A stretch of DNA of 19,843 nt, taken from positions 1-19,843 of the forward strand of contig CAYSKJ010000042.1 in the NCBI GenBank assembly GCA_964431655.1, given 5' to 3'. Under the pieces are notes generated by a model. That model was not told where the DNA came from. It ran no database searches and saw only the letters and a program-made list of their open reading frames with translations. A program made the position numbers and the translations under genes. Origin of the DNA: CAYMEV01 sp964431655 [NCBI: uncultured bacterium] (lineage in GTDB: Bacteria > CAYMEV01). Positions 1-8,921 of this stretch are shown here, in pieces (position 1 is the first letter of the stretch; each line of letters opens with the position of its first letter).

Positions 1-4
1 TAAT

Positions 5-3000
5 ATGTCAGTAATAAGACTAATAATAAACAGACCCATAATGACAATGATGATGATACTGTCTCTGATTGTCATCGGTGTTTATATGTATAAAGACCTG
101 CCTGTTGATCAGATGCCCAAGTTCGATATACCCTATGCAACGGTAAGTACTGTCTATCCGGGGGCTGGTCCCGAAGAGGTGGAATCAACGGTAACAAAAC
201 TGCTGGAAGAAGAGATAAGTACAGTAAGCGGAATTAAATCCCTTACATCTTACTCCCTGGAGAATATCGCCTACATAATAATTGAGTTCAATATGAATGA
301 GGATATAGATGTAAAGGCCAATGATGTAAGGGAAAAGGTTGACTCGGTAGTTTCGAATCTTCCAGCGGATGCCAGAAAACCTTCAATAATGAAGATTGAT
401 ATAGGCGCTTTTCCCATCTTTTATATTGCCTTGTCAGCTCCAGTTCCTACAGGTGAAATCTACCGCTATGCCGATGAGAATATAAAAGACATATTCAGCA
501 GAGTTCCCGGAGTAGCCTCCGTAACCATAACAGGCGGACAGGATAGAGTAATATGGGTTGACCTTGAAAAAAGCAGTCTGGATCAATACGGTATTACCTT
601 TGAATCAGTTCTTGGATCAATATCAGCCAATAACATTGATATGCCTTCAGGTAATTTCCAGAACGAAGGCTATGAGTATTCGTTGAGGCTTAAAGGTCAG
701 TTCAGCTCCGTTGAAGATCTTAACAACCTTATGATACCGACACGATACGGTCCGGTCAGGCTGAATGAGCTTGGAACAGTTTCTGACGGAACCGAGGAAA
801 TCAGGGAGATAACCCGCTATAAGGAAAAAGACGGCAACAATAGTAATGGAACCGTAAATACCGTGGGGATAGAGATTGTAAAGCAGGGAGATGCCAATAC
901 TATTGAGACTGCAAACGGTATACTGAGCGTCATGAAAGAACTCGAAAAAGAACTGCCTCCCAATTACAGCCTTAATATAATACGTGATTCCTCCCTCTGG
1001 ATAAAGGATGCAGTTTCTGATACTCTTAGCTCAATGTATCTTGGTATAGCCTTTGTAGGCATTGTTCTTCTAATTTTTCTCCATGACTGGAGATCGTCTC
1101 TTATAGCGGCCGTAGCCATTCCTTCATCAATAATTGCCTCCTTTATTGCTATGAAGATAGGAGGGTTTTCCATCAATATTCTTACCCTTATGGCCTTTTC
1201 TGTCTCCATCGGTACCCTTGTTACAAATTCCATAGTAGTCCTTGAAAACATTGTTTACCATATAAGGCAGAAAAGGGGTGAAAACCTGCAGGAGGCCACC
1301 ATATCCGGGACTACTGAGATACTCCTGGCTGTGTCATCATCAGCCCTTACCAATGTAGTGGTATTTCTCCCCATAGCCTTTATGAAAAGCCTTGTGGGTT
1401 CAGTTTTTATGGAATTCGGTCTTACGGTTACCTTCGCGACTCTCTTCTCACTTCTGGTTTCCTTTACCCTGACACCTCTTATGTCCTCAAGAATGCTTAA
1501 GCAGAAGGACAAAAAAAATGCATTTTCCAGGGGTTTTGATAAGGCTTTTGATTCACTGACAGAATCTTATCGCAGGGTGCTGGGTCTGTTTCTGAGATCC
1601 AAAATTGTATTTATAGCTTCAATATTAGCAGTCTTATTTCTTTTTGGGGGGGCTTTAAGGATAGGAAGCATGATCGGCGGTGAATTCTTTGCCAAGACAG
1701 ATCAGGGGCAGGTAGATATACAGGTAGAATTCCCGACAACCTATGGTATTTCCAGGACAGATTCCCTATTTCTTGAGATGGAAAAAAGGCTTGAAGCCAT
1801 GCCTGAGGTATATTCGGTCTATTCCAGGATAGGCCAGCTAAGCGAAGTAAACAGAGGCGTTAATATGGGTAGAATAATGTTAAAGCTTGTTCCCAGGGAA
1901 GAAAGGGATGTATCCAGTGAGGAGATGACTGCGGAGGTAAGGGATATTCTTAAAAATTTCCCGGATATCACATTTACGGTTTCGGGGTCTTCCGGGCTGG
2001 GTCCCCAGAGTGATGCACCAATTGTAGTTGATATTGTCGGGCAGGATCTAAACCGGCTTGAAATCTATGCGGAACAGATGCTGAATTTAATTAGACAGGT
2101 TGAGGGGACAATTGATGTAGAGACAGATTACCGCTCAGGAAAGCCGGAAATAAAGGTTATACCAGATAAAAACAGGCTTGCATCTGCAGGATTGACTTCT
2201 TATCAGCTGGCTTCCCTCCTCAGGGGTTCTGTCGAGGGCCTTACCGCCAACCAGTATCGTGAAGGGGGACATGAATACGATATAAGGGTAAGAATGGAAG
2301 AAAGATCCAAGAATACAGTGGAAAAGATTGAGCAGTTACCTGTTATGACACCTTCAGGTGCCTCTGTATCTCTTATTCAGCTTTCGGAAATTGAATCAGG
2401 CAGTGCTCCTACCAGGATAGTAAGAAAGGATAAAGCCCGTGCCCTTTCAGTATTATCCAATGTTGAGGGAAGAACAGTTGCTGAAGTGGCAGGAGAAATA
2501 GCCGGTCTTCTGGACAAAGAGCTTGATCTCTCTTTCGGCTATTCATATAAGATCGGGGGTGAAATGGAGAATTTTCAGGAGGCGGCCGCTGATTTTATTT
2601 CAGCCTTTCTTCTGGCTGTAATCCTGACATATATGCTCCTGTCAGCTTTGCTGGAATCCCTTATCCAGCCCTTAATCATACTTTTAACCATTCCTCTGTC
2701 CTTCATAGGCATATTTCCCGCCCTTCTGATTACCGGCAATTCCCTTAATATCCTAAGTATGATGGCTATTGTCATGCTGGTAGGCATAGTTGTCAATAAT
2801 GCGATTCTTATGTTTGACTATACTAATATACTGCACAGATCAAAAAAAATGAAACTGGTGGACTCATTGCTTATAGCATGCCCGCAGAAGCTGAAACCGA
2901 TACTGATGTCAAATATAGCCATAATAATGGGAATGCTTCCCACCGCGCTGGGAATAGGGGAGGGAGCAGAGATAAGATCTCCTCTCGCCATAGCATCCAT

Positions 3001-3103
3001 AGGGGGGCTTATAAGCTCAACACTGCTTACCCTTTTTATTGTTCCCCAGATGTACCGTTTTGTAATGGCGACCTATGAGAGGGTTTTCAGGATAAACAGA
3101 TAA
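5..3103 (+). CDS. RND-family efflux transporter permease (AcrB/HAE-like)
   Basis: Inner-membrane pump of the resistance-nodulation-division superfamily. Such pumps work with a periplasmic adaptor and an outer-membrane channel to export drugs, lipids or other substrates. At 1032 residues it is close to AcrB (about 1050). It shows the duplicated architecture: TM1 at the N-terminus, a periplasmic porter/docking region, a TM bundle around residues 340-500, a second TM around 540, a second periplasmic half, and a C-terminal TM bundle from about 860. The TM4 motif reads GTLVTNSIVVLEN, with Thr407-Asn408 where AcrB has the proton-relay Asp407-Asp408. TM10 reads VVNNAILMFDY, with Asn931 where AcrB has Lys940. 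The canonical relay is therefore replaced. Only four bases precede the ATG, so its ribosome site and probable adaptor gene lie outside the window. Family assignment is secure; substrate and coupling ion are unknown. Confidence 0.95.
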   Translation: MSVIRLIINRPIMTMMMILSLIVIGVYMYKDLPVDQMPKFDIPYATVSTVYPGAGPEEVESTVTKLLEEEISTVSGIKSLTSYSLENIAYIIIEFNMNEDIDVKANDVREKVDSVVSNLPADARKPSIMKIDIGAFPIFYIALSAPVPTGEIYRYADENIKDIFSRVPGVASVTITGGQDRVIWVDLEKSSLDQYGITFESVLGSISANNIDMPSGNFQNEGYEYSLRLKGQFSSVEDLNNLMIPTRYGPVRLNELGTVSDGTEEIREITRYKEKDGNNSNGTVNTVGIEIVKQGDANTIETANGILSVMKELEKELPPNYSLNIIRDSSLWIKDAVSDTLSSMYLGIAFVGIVLLIFLHDWRSSLIAAVAIPSSIIASFIAMKIGGFSINILTLMAFSVSIGTLVTNSIVVLENIVYHIRQKRGENLQEATISGTTEILLAVSSSALTNVVVFLPIAFMKSLVGSVFMEFGLTVTFATLFSLLVSFTLTPLMSSRMLKQKDKKNAFSRGFDKAFDSLTESYRRVLGLFLRSKIVFIASILAVLFLFGGALRIGSMIGGEFFAKTDQGQVDIQVEFPTTYGISRTDSLFLEMEKRLEAMPEVYSVYSRIGQLSEVNRGVNMGRIMLKLVPREERDVSSEEMTAEVRDILKNFPDITFTVSGSSGLGPQSDAPIVVDIVGQDLNRLEIYAEQMLNLIRQVEGTIDVETDYRSGKPEIKVIPDKNRLASAGLTSYQLASLLRGSVEGLTANQYREGGHEYDIRVRMEERSKNTVEKIEQLPVMTPSGASVSLIQLSEIESGSAPTRIVRKDKARALSVLSNVEGRTVAEVAGEIAGLLDKELDLSFGYSYKIGGEMENFQEAAADFISAFLLAVILTYMLLSALLESLIQPLIILLTIPLSFIGIFPALLITGNSLNILSMMAIVMLVGIVVNNAILMFDYTNILHRSKKMKLVDSLLIACPQKLKPILMSNIAIIMGMLPTALGIGEGAEIRSPLAIASIGGLISSTLLTLFIVPQMYRFVMATYERVFRINR

Positions 3104-3138
3104 AAAAAGGGGCAGTGCAGAATATTCTGCACTGCCCT
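3102..3138 (-). terminator. Intrinsic terminator of the C25 peptidase gene
   Basis: A perfect 28-base palindrome at 3110-3137 (stem GGGCAGTGCAG, centre AATATT) begins 18 bases past the peptidase stop codon. Read on the minus strand it is followed at once by seven T residues (3108-3102), the classic rho-independent layout. The T-tract overlaps the TAA stop of the convergent RND gene (3101-3103). On the plus strand the hairpin is followed by CTCTCTC, so it should end RND transcripts much less well. Confidence 0.9.
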
Positions 3139-3155
3139 CTCTCGACGTTTCAGTC

Positions 3156-6100
3156 TTACATTATCCAGTTGAGCAATGTTCTCCACTGCTCTGTCTCGCC
3201 GTAAGTGGATACTGATTCAAGTATGTAAATATATTTTCCGCCTGGCTTTACAAAATCAGTGTAGTTGTAAACCTTTGGAGTAGAGCTTGTACCCTGGCCA
3301 GGTATCAGTGTGCTGTTCAGCTTCACAGGGACAAAGGTGAAGAAGGGGCTGATTTTCTTTCCTGAGAGCCTGTAAAGGTTCCAGCCCAGGTTGTCTGTTT
3401 CTGTTTCGGTTTTCCATTCAATGTCGGCCCTGTTGCCCGTTCCGTCAGCTGTAAAATATGCGAGATCAACAGGCAGGGGAACTTCAATGTATGCCTGGTT
3501 ATTATTGGGGTTGCCGTCGGTGGGGAGAATATTGGATAGAATAACCGTTGCGATATATGCTCTGGGGTCAAGGCCTGTGGTATCCCAGTCAATCCCAATC
3601 TCAACATATTCAGTAGATGGAATGGCCCCGAAGGTTTCGACTGCAATAAGCTGAAGATCAGAATTGGGAACAAGGCTGTAATAGAAGCTGACTTCACCGG
3701 AAGTGATGTCTTCCAGACCAAGATTCCTTATCCTTGCTGTAAGATGCACAGTGTCGCCTGGAAGGGGAGACTCGGGTGTAAAATAGATATCAGCCGGAGA
3801 TATGGAAGCATCGGGACTGGTATCAAACATTACATAATCTACCCAGCCTGTATCCAGATCGATGCTTTGTGAGCCATCCTTGCTGTATTCCCATGTCAGT
3901 GTATTTTCCCCGGAGCCTATATAATAGGACATTTCATGCCAGTCGACATCTCCGCTTATCTGATCCTGCAAACTGCCGTTTATGTAGAAACTAAGATAAT
4001 CCCAGCCAGACTCAGAACTTACCTTCCAATAGAAAGACAGCTGTCCCGGACCTCCCACTGCGGTTTCAAGGGTAGTGCTTCCATTGTGGGTGATCGGACC
4101 GCTCTGGGCTGATGAGCCTCCGTAATTGAATTCTTCAGCCTGGGCAAACCACTCCTCATCACCGTAGGTTGCCCAGTCAAGTTCAGGATTGTCAAGGGCT
4201 TCCTGCAGTGTAATAGTTATCGCAACAGCAATATTGGAATAGTCAGAACTCCCGTTGGCATTAAAGGCATAAACCCTGTAATAATATGTATTTCCTGATG
4301 CAACAGTGGTATCGGAATAGGATGGGTTATCTGCCCCCACTGTATCAATGGTATCCCATGTCCCATCTTCTCCAAGCCTCCTCTGGATGCCGAAACCTTC
4401 CTCATTTGATGAATTATCTGTCCAGGAGAGGTCAACATGGGTCGAAGAAACAACCTCTGCGTTCAGGTTTGTAGGCGGTATGGGTGTCAGAGGTTCTTCC
4501 AGGGTTATCTGGATATTAAGGAAGTGGCTGGTGGAATAGATGGTCGGTTCTGAGGTTCCTGCCCAATCCAGCGGGTTTCCGTAGGATGAGTCGGCATAGC
4601 CGTATATGGTCCTGGGATCCGGTGATGCTGTCCAGTAGCATTTTCCTATATCTGTCTGGGGCGTATAGGATGAGTTCATGAAGCTGATGTCAAGCATCAG
4701 GTTGTTTACACCATCATAGACGAAAGGTCCTCCCTGGAAATAGAAGGTGGTCCATCCCAGATCCGATATGGTCTCGTCATTCTGGTATACAATGGTCCAG
4801 CCTTCTGTCTCGAAACCCTCATTGGCAGAAAAGTCTGTTTTATCCGTGTGTTTCATCCTGATAGTGAAATTATGCAGTACTGCCAGGGGTATCTTGGAAA
4901 CATCAAGGGAAATTGAATAGAAGGAAAGCGGATCTTTGTCTTCTTTTCCCGAACCAAGTTCACTCTGAAGATAAATAACCGATGTCCTGTTCTTCCAGTA
5001 ATAGGTATACAACGGTGTACGGTCAAGTTCTTCAGTGCCGTCTCCCACAGATATTACATTAGCGGTGGTAAAATTATCGCATGTGGATGTATAGATGTTG
5101 CCTGCCTCATCAGTTGCCTGAACGCTGTAGTAAATGGTTGTCTCAGGAGTAAGTCCGCTGATTGTCCCCTGATGATCGTTAACAGCGGTATTGCTGATAA
5201 TCGCTTCATTGACCAGGTTTCCGCAGTCAGGTCCCCAAAGCACCTTTGATGTTGCAGGCTCATCGCTCTGGAATGAGATATCAGCAGAGTTGCCCATTAT
5301 ATTGGTTATCAGTATATCGCTTATGGCGGGTGCAGAGCAGTCAATTTCCGCTGTATCGGTCTTTGTGGAAGATGATCCGTCACCTGTATCCGTATCAAGG
5401 TATGAAACCGTAAGAATATCCCCATCAGAAACGGCTATGTCTGTCCCCAGGGTTACAGTGTCCTGATAAACACCCGGTTCTGTCTCCGGAAGGCTTATGT
5501 CAATTCCAGCCGGGGCAGTAGTGCTGGATAGGTTTATATCCGCGGAAGCTGCGCCGACATTGGAGTCTGTCACGGTAATTATCACATCAGCTGTGCAGGA
5601 ATAAAAACCTTTGTCAAACTCCACACTGCCGTTGGGTTCAGGATCAAGATTGAGAAGGCCCAGCTGGAGGTTAATAAAATTGTTTGTTGAAGATACACTG
5701 GGGCTTGATGCCTGCGACCAGTCCAGAGGATCGCCGTTGCCTGAGTCACTGTAGGCATAGATTGCCCTGCCTGAGGATGCGGGTGTCCAGTTAACAGTTC
5801 CGTAAGGGGTTTGCCAGCCTGTGTTATTAAAGCTGAAATCAACCATAAGGTTCTGGGTTCCGTCATAAAGGAAGGGTGTATCCAGGCTGAATGCGACCCA
5901 GCCGGTTGAGCTTATGGTCTCATCATTCTGATAGACTATGGTCCAGCCATCGGTCTCAAAGTAATTTCCTGCGCTGTAATCGGATTTATCTGTATGTTTC
6001 AGCCGGATAGTCCAGTTTGTCAGGCTCATGGAAGGGACTGCTGTAACATCGATTCCTATTGAGCTTATCAGCAGCGGCTGGTTTCCAAGGTCTGACGCCA

Positions 6101-8789
6101 GATATATTACCTGGGTCCTGTTATCATGATAGTAGCAGTAGAGTGGTCCGTAATTCACACTGGCATTGCCGTCGCCTATGGTAATGATGTTCAGTGTCTT
6201 GAAGGTATAAATACTGCTTGTGCTTGTGTTGCTGACTGTATCTTCAGCTATTATCTCGAAGAAATAGTCTGTGTTGGGCTCAAGTCCTGAGATCTCCCCG
6301 CTGTGGGATGTTTTAAAGGTCGTTGATATATCCTGAGTCATGCTGAGATTCGCTGGCTCGGTTCCGTAATTTACATATGCCTTGGCAAGCTCATCGGTGA
6401 CAAAGGTTATAAGAGCGCTTTCACCGCCTATCTCCGGGATATCTACACCGGATATATCCGGCCCCTGGCAGTCTATCTCAGCTGTATCGGTTTTTACTGA
6501 GCCGGAACCCCCTCCTGTGTCTGCATCATTATAGGTAACAGTGACGGTATCCCCATCGGAAACGTTCAAATCGGTTCCAAGCACCAGGGAGCCCTCAAAA
6601 ACGCCTTCAAAGGCTGTTTCTGAAAGAACAATGTTTATACCTGTCGGGTCGGTGCCTGATTTAACATTCAGGGTGTAGGTCACTGATCCTGCCAGGTCTT
6701 CGTCCATCAGGCTTACATTGACCTGGGAAGTGCAGTTGTAAAGATCCTTGTCCAGGGAAACAATACCGTCGGAGGATGTTCCCACCATTACCATCGCTGT
6801 GTAATTTATGTGGCTGGGATGGGATACCATCAGGGTAAACTCTCCAGGTATTGTAAGAGGGTCATCAAATAAAACCGTTGCTGTTCCAAAGGCATCAGTC
6901 TTTGCAGAACCCCTGACATTCAGCGCGGGATTATAGGCACTGACTATTGCATTGGGGACAGGTGCCTTGGCATCATAAACGCCTACATTCATGGAGGATG
7001 AGCCTGAGGCTACAAAGGAGGGGGCGTTTACGACCAGTTCGGTGGGGGACACCCTGGGGATAAAGGTGGTTCCATCACCGAATACCACATAATAATCCAT
7101 GTAACGTGCTGAAAGTCCGCCTCCGCTGTAATGAATCCATAGCTGTACCTTTGCATAGTCGGAGTTCGGAGCTATCAGCTGTATACCTTCAGCAAAAAAA
7201 CCGTCATAGGATCTCCGGGCAAGGATATCATCCTCGTCCCAGTAGGAGCTGTTAGATGCACCCCAGTATCCTATGGCAGCATTATCAGCCCTTATGAAAG
7301 CCTCTGCAATGCATTCCCCGGTGGTGTCAAAAGTAGCGCTGGAGCAGCAGTTCCCGATGGCATAAAAATACATATCCTGGTTAGTTAATGCATGGACATC
7401 GGTATTTGTTATATCCTGCCCGCTCCTGAAAGCCCATACGGTGGAACCGCAGTGAGCTGAATAATTTGCTATCATCTTGCCGGCATTCATGGAAGCTATG
7501 ACCTGAGCTTTGGTAGCATCGTAGGTGTGCCTGTAAAGCTTGTCATAGTACCATCCCAGGGGATCAAGGTAGGTGTCGACTGCATAGTTGAAAGTGCCTT
7601 CGGCGATATGTCCGGAACCGTAATCTTCACCTGCTATGAGAGCGGCATCATCCATCCACGATAGATCTGAGTTGCCGAACTGCTCATAATAAAGGAGCTT
7701 TCCCATATAGGTTGCAAGCTGGGATGTATCTGCAATGGATATCCTGCTTATGCTGGCATCGGGAAAGGAGTCCCCGCCCTCGAGAAAAACATAGAGCTGA
7801 TCGGAAGCTGAGGATGAGTTTGGACTTGTGAAGGTAGGTATCTGATCAACATCTCCGACAAGAACTATATGGCTGGGTGGAACAGTCCAGCTGTCATAGG
7901 CATCCTGGATATAGGCTTTGATACCTGTATTTGTACTGCCGTTGGGGATATCAGATTTCTTTGTAACTGTTACCCTGTAACCTTTCATTTCCTTCCACTC
8001 TACGAAATCAGCAAGGCCTTCAAAGTAAGTATCACCGGTGATTATAAGAAGACCTTCATCGCCAAATCCCCTGGATTTTGTGAGCAGTGAAAGATTGTCC
8101 ATTCCTATGGATGAATTTTTATATATCTTTCTGTAACTGCTGTCATATCTTTCGTAAAGCATCCGGGTTTTATTAAGGTCAGGATTGCTGATATTGATCT
8201 CTAATTGAATATTGGGATAAACCAGTATTTTCCCATCAACGGGATTATATTTTACAGGAAAGATGCTTATTGGCAGGAACCGGATTCCTCTTGCCCTGAT
8301 TTCCTGATGTACAATGATAAAATTCTTGGGCATAAACGCATTTGTCCTGTATATCCTGTCATTAAGCTGGAAAGGCGGTTCATCATTTCCAGATTTCTGT
8401 ACAGGCAGCTGTAATGGATATAGAAGCTCTGCGCCTGTTTCAGCCAGAATATCAAAAGAGAAACTGTCTCCCGGTGAATACAGCACTTCATAATCAGCAC
8501 CTTCCGGTATGGCGATAAGTCTGTAGAAGGCTGGAAGGTCCGGATCACCGTATTCTCCGTAAACACTGCCGTTCTCAAAAGTGAAATCGGCATAAACTAT
8601 TCCGTCATGTTCCACAAGGGTATAGGATGCATTTGAACAAATGGCCTCAAGCTTTACCCTTTGTGCGGAATATGACAGGAGTTCTACCATGTTTTCGCTT
8701 TCGCCGGCATTGAAAAAAATAAATCCGTCAGCTGAGAATAAGGACAGCGAAAACATGAGTATAACCACATAAAAAAACAGTCTTTTCAA
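3156..8789 (-). CDS. Secreted gingipain-like C25 cysteine peptidase, multidomain
   Basis: Very large exported protease of 1877 residues. Residues 1-20 form a Sec signal peptide. A C25-type propeptide region follows to about 240, and the catalytic domain spans about 245-580. Putative catalytic residues are His446 (in NYSAHCGSTVW) and Cys482 (in GNCCSS; Cys481 is adjacent). By family knowledge these form the dyad of gingipain-type peptidases. Downstream come an Ig-like segment (about 580-670), two copies of a ~375-residue module (677-1055 and 1056-1435), an FN3 domain (1440-1525), a beta-rich domain (about 1530-1655), a CARDB-like domain (about 1658-1773) and an FN3-like terminal block (1774-1877). 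The start is TTG at 8787-8789, with AGGAGG 7 bases upstream (8797-8802). A nearer ATG (8792-8794) opens only a two-codon frame. No classical type IX secretion tail ending in a basic residue is seen. Substrate is unknown; outer-surface or secreted location is inferred. Confidence 0.92.
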   Translation of the reverse strand: MKRLFFYVVILMFSLSLFSADGFIFFNAGESENMVELLSYSAQRVKLEAICSNASYTLVEHDGIVYADFTFENGSVYGEYGDPDLPAFYRLIAIPEGADYEVLYSPGDSFSFDILAETGAELLYPLQLPVQKSGNDEPPFQLNDRIYRTNAFMPKNFIIVHQEIRARGIRFLPISIFPVKYNPVDGKILVYPNIQLEINISNPDLNKTRMLYERYDSSYRKIYKNSSIGMDNLSLLTKSRGFGDEGLLIITGDTYFEGLADFVEWKEMKGYRVTVTKKSDIPNGSTNTGIKAYIQDAYDSWTVPPSHIVLVGDVDQIPTFTSPNSSSASDQLYVFLEGGDSFPDASISRISIADTSQLATYMGKLLYYEQFGNSDLSWMDDAALIAGEDYGSGHIAEGTFNYAVDTYLDPLGWYYDKLYRHTYDATKAQVIASMNAGKMIANYSAHCGSTVWAFRSGQDITNTDVHALTNQDMYFYAIGNCCSSATFDTTGECIAEAFIRADNAAIGYWGASNSSYWDEDDILARRSYDGFFAEGIQLIAPNSDYAKVQLWIHYSGGGLSARYMDYYVVFGDGTTFIPRVSPTELVVNAPSFVASGSSSMNVGVYDAKAPVPNAIVSAYNPALNVRGSAKTDAFGTATVLFDDPLTIPGEFTLMVSHPSHINYTAMVMVGTSSDGIVSLDKDLYNCTSQVNVSLMDEDLAGSVTYTLNVKSGTDPTGINIVLSETAFEGVFEGSLVLGTDLNVSDGDTVTVTYNDADTGGGSGSVKTDTAEIDCQGPDISGVDIPEIGGESALITFVTDELAKAYVNYGTEPANLSMTQDISTTFKTSHSGEISGLEPNTDYFFEIIAEDTVSNTSTSSIYTFKTLNIITIGDGNASVNYGPLYCYYHDNRTQVIYLASDLGNQPLLISSIGIDVTAVPSMSLTNWTIRLKHTDKSDYSAGNYFETDGWTIVYQNDETISSTGWVAFSLDTPFLYDGTQNLMVDFSFNNTGWQTPYGTVNWTPASSGRAIYAYSDSGNGDPLDWSQASSPSVSSTNNFINLQLGLLNLDPEPNGSVEFDKGFYSCTADVIITVTDSNVGAASADINLSSTTAPAGIDISLPETEPGVYQDTVTLGTDIAVSDGDILTVSYLDTDTGDGSSSTKTDTAEIDCSAPAISDILITNIMGNSADISFQSDEPATSKVLWGPDCGNLVNEAIISNTAVNDHQGTISGLTPETTIYYSVQATDEAGNIYTSTCDNFTTANVISVGDGTEELDRTPLYTYYWKNRTSVIYLQSELGSGKEDKDPLSFYSISLDVSKIPLAVLHNFTIRMKHTDKTDFSANEGFETEGWTIVYQNDETISDLGWTTFYFQGGPFVYDGVNNLMLDISFMNSSYTPQTDIGKCYWTASPDPRTIYGYADSSYGNPLDWAGTSEPTIYSTSHFLNIQITLEEPLTPIPPTNLNAEVVSSTHVDLSWTDNSSNEEGFGIQRRLGEDGTWDTIDTVGADNPSYSDTTVASGNTYYYRVYAFNANGSSDYSNIAVAITITLQEALDNPELDWATYGDEEWFAQAEEFNYGGSSAQSGPITHNGSTTLETAVGGPGQLSFYWKVSSESGWDYLSFYINGSLQDQISGDVDWHEMSYYIGSGENTLTWEYSKDGSQSIDLDTGWVDYVMFDTSPDASISPADIYFTPESPLPGDTVHLTARIRNLGLEDITSGEVSFYYSLVPNSDLQLIAVETFGAIPSTEYVEIGIDWDTTGLDPRAYIATVILSNILPTDGNPNNNQAYIEVPLPVDLAYFTADGTGNRADIEWKTETETDNLGWNLYRLSGKKISPFFTFVPVKLNSTLIPGQGTSSTPKVYNYTDFVKPGGKYIYILESVSTYGETEQWRTLLNWIM
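3159..3470 (-). repeat. C-terminal module shared with the kelch protein (C25 copy)
   Basis: Encodes residues 1774-1877 of the peptidase, the partner of the kelch-gene copy at 9006-9317. Here the module is the exact C-terminus (ending LLNWIM). In the kelch protein it is followed by 27 extra residues. The fold looks FN3-like: W, Y and G positions of a beta sandwich, ending in an 'Y-Y-LE-VSTYG' strand pair. Confidence 0.85.
4500..5624 (-). repeat. Intragenic duplicated module, copy 2 (C25 protein residues 1056-~1430)
   Basis: Second copy of a ~375-residue block, starting at VEFDKGFYSC. It shares with copy 1 the order of landmarks: GTD-AVSDGD-LTVSY, TKTDTAEIDC, an FN3-like stretch ending in FTT, a 'GDG...PLY-YY--NRT-VIYL' segment, RMKHTDK, TEGWTIVYQNDETIS and GNPLDW. 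The downstream limit is approximate. Confidence 0.85.
5660..6761 (-). repeat. Intragenic duplicated module, copy 1 (C25 protein residues 677-~1045)
   Basis: First copy, starting at VSLDKDLYNC. Landmarks match copy 2 in order: LGTDLNVSDGDTVTVTY, VKTDTAEIDC, FN3-like region, PLYCYYHDNRTQVIYL, RLKHTDKSD, TDGWTIVYQNDETIS and GDPLDW. The two copies have diverged but keep long identical runs such as GWTIVYQNDETIS, so this is a tandem duplication of a whole multi-domain unit. The ends are estimated by eye. Confidence 0.85.
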
Positions 8790-8796
8790 AACATAA

Positions 8797-8802
8797 CCTC
8801 CT
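8797..8802 (-). promoter_or_regulatory. Ribosome-binding site selecting a TTG start
   Basis: AGGAGG on the minus strand lies 7 bases before TTG (8787-8789) but only 2 bases before an out-of-frame ATG (8792-8794). That ATG reads ATG-TTT-TGA and stops across the TTG. The optimal spacing and the signal peptide that follows decide for TTG. Confidence 0.8.
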
Positions 8803-8821
8803 TTAAAAGTTAGTTGGAGGT

Positions 8822-8849
8822 ATTTTAATACAATAACTCAGAATTGCAA
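8822..8849 (-). promoter_or_regulatory. Putative sigma70-type promoter of the C25 peptidase gene
   Basis: On the minus strand, TTGCAA (8844-8849) and TAAAAT (8822-8827) are separated by 16 bases in an AT-rich spacer. They lie 33 bases or more upstream of the TTG start. The elements fit a housekeeping promoter moderately well. The preceding hairpin suggests the gene needs its own promoter. Confidence 0.5.
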
Positions 8850-8880
8850 AAAATTTAATGGGATTTAAAAGGGATTCATG

Positions 8881-8919
8881 TAATTAGGAGGGCATCCGAT
8901 TCGGATGCCCTCCTAATTA
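8881..8919 (-). terminator. Strong hairpin downstream of the kelch gene
   Basis: A perfect 17-bp stem (8881-8897 with 8903-8919; GC core GGAGGGCATCC) and a 5-base loop lie 2 bases past the kelch gene stop codon. On the minus strand the sequence after the stem is ACATGAATCCCTTTT, so there is no immediate long T-tract. The AT-rich foot of the stem (TAATTA) could partly serve. Termination is likely from position and stem strength. An RNA-stability or operator role is an alternative. Confidence 0.6.
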
Positions 8920-8921
8920 AT

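Noticed and set aside
4500-6761. CRISPR or short-repeat DNA
   Set aside because: The repetition is a diverged protein-domain duplication within one reading frame, not regular short direct repeats with spacers.
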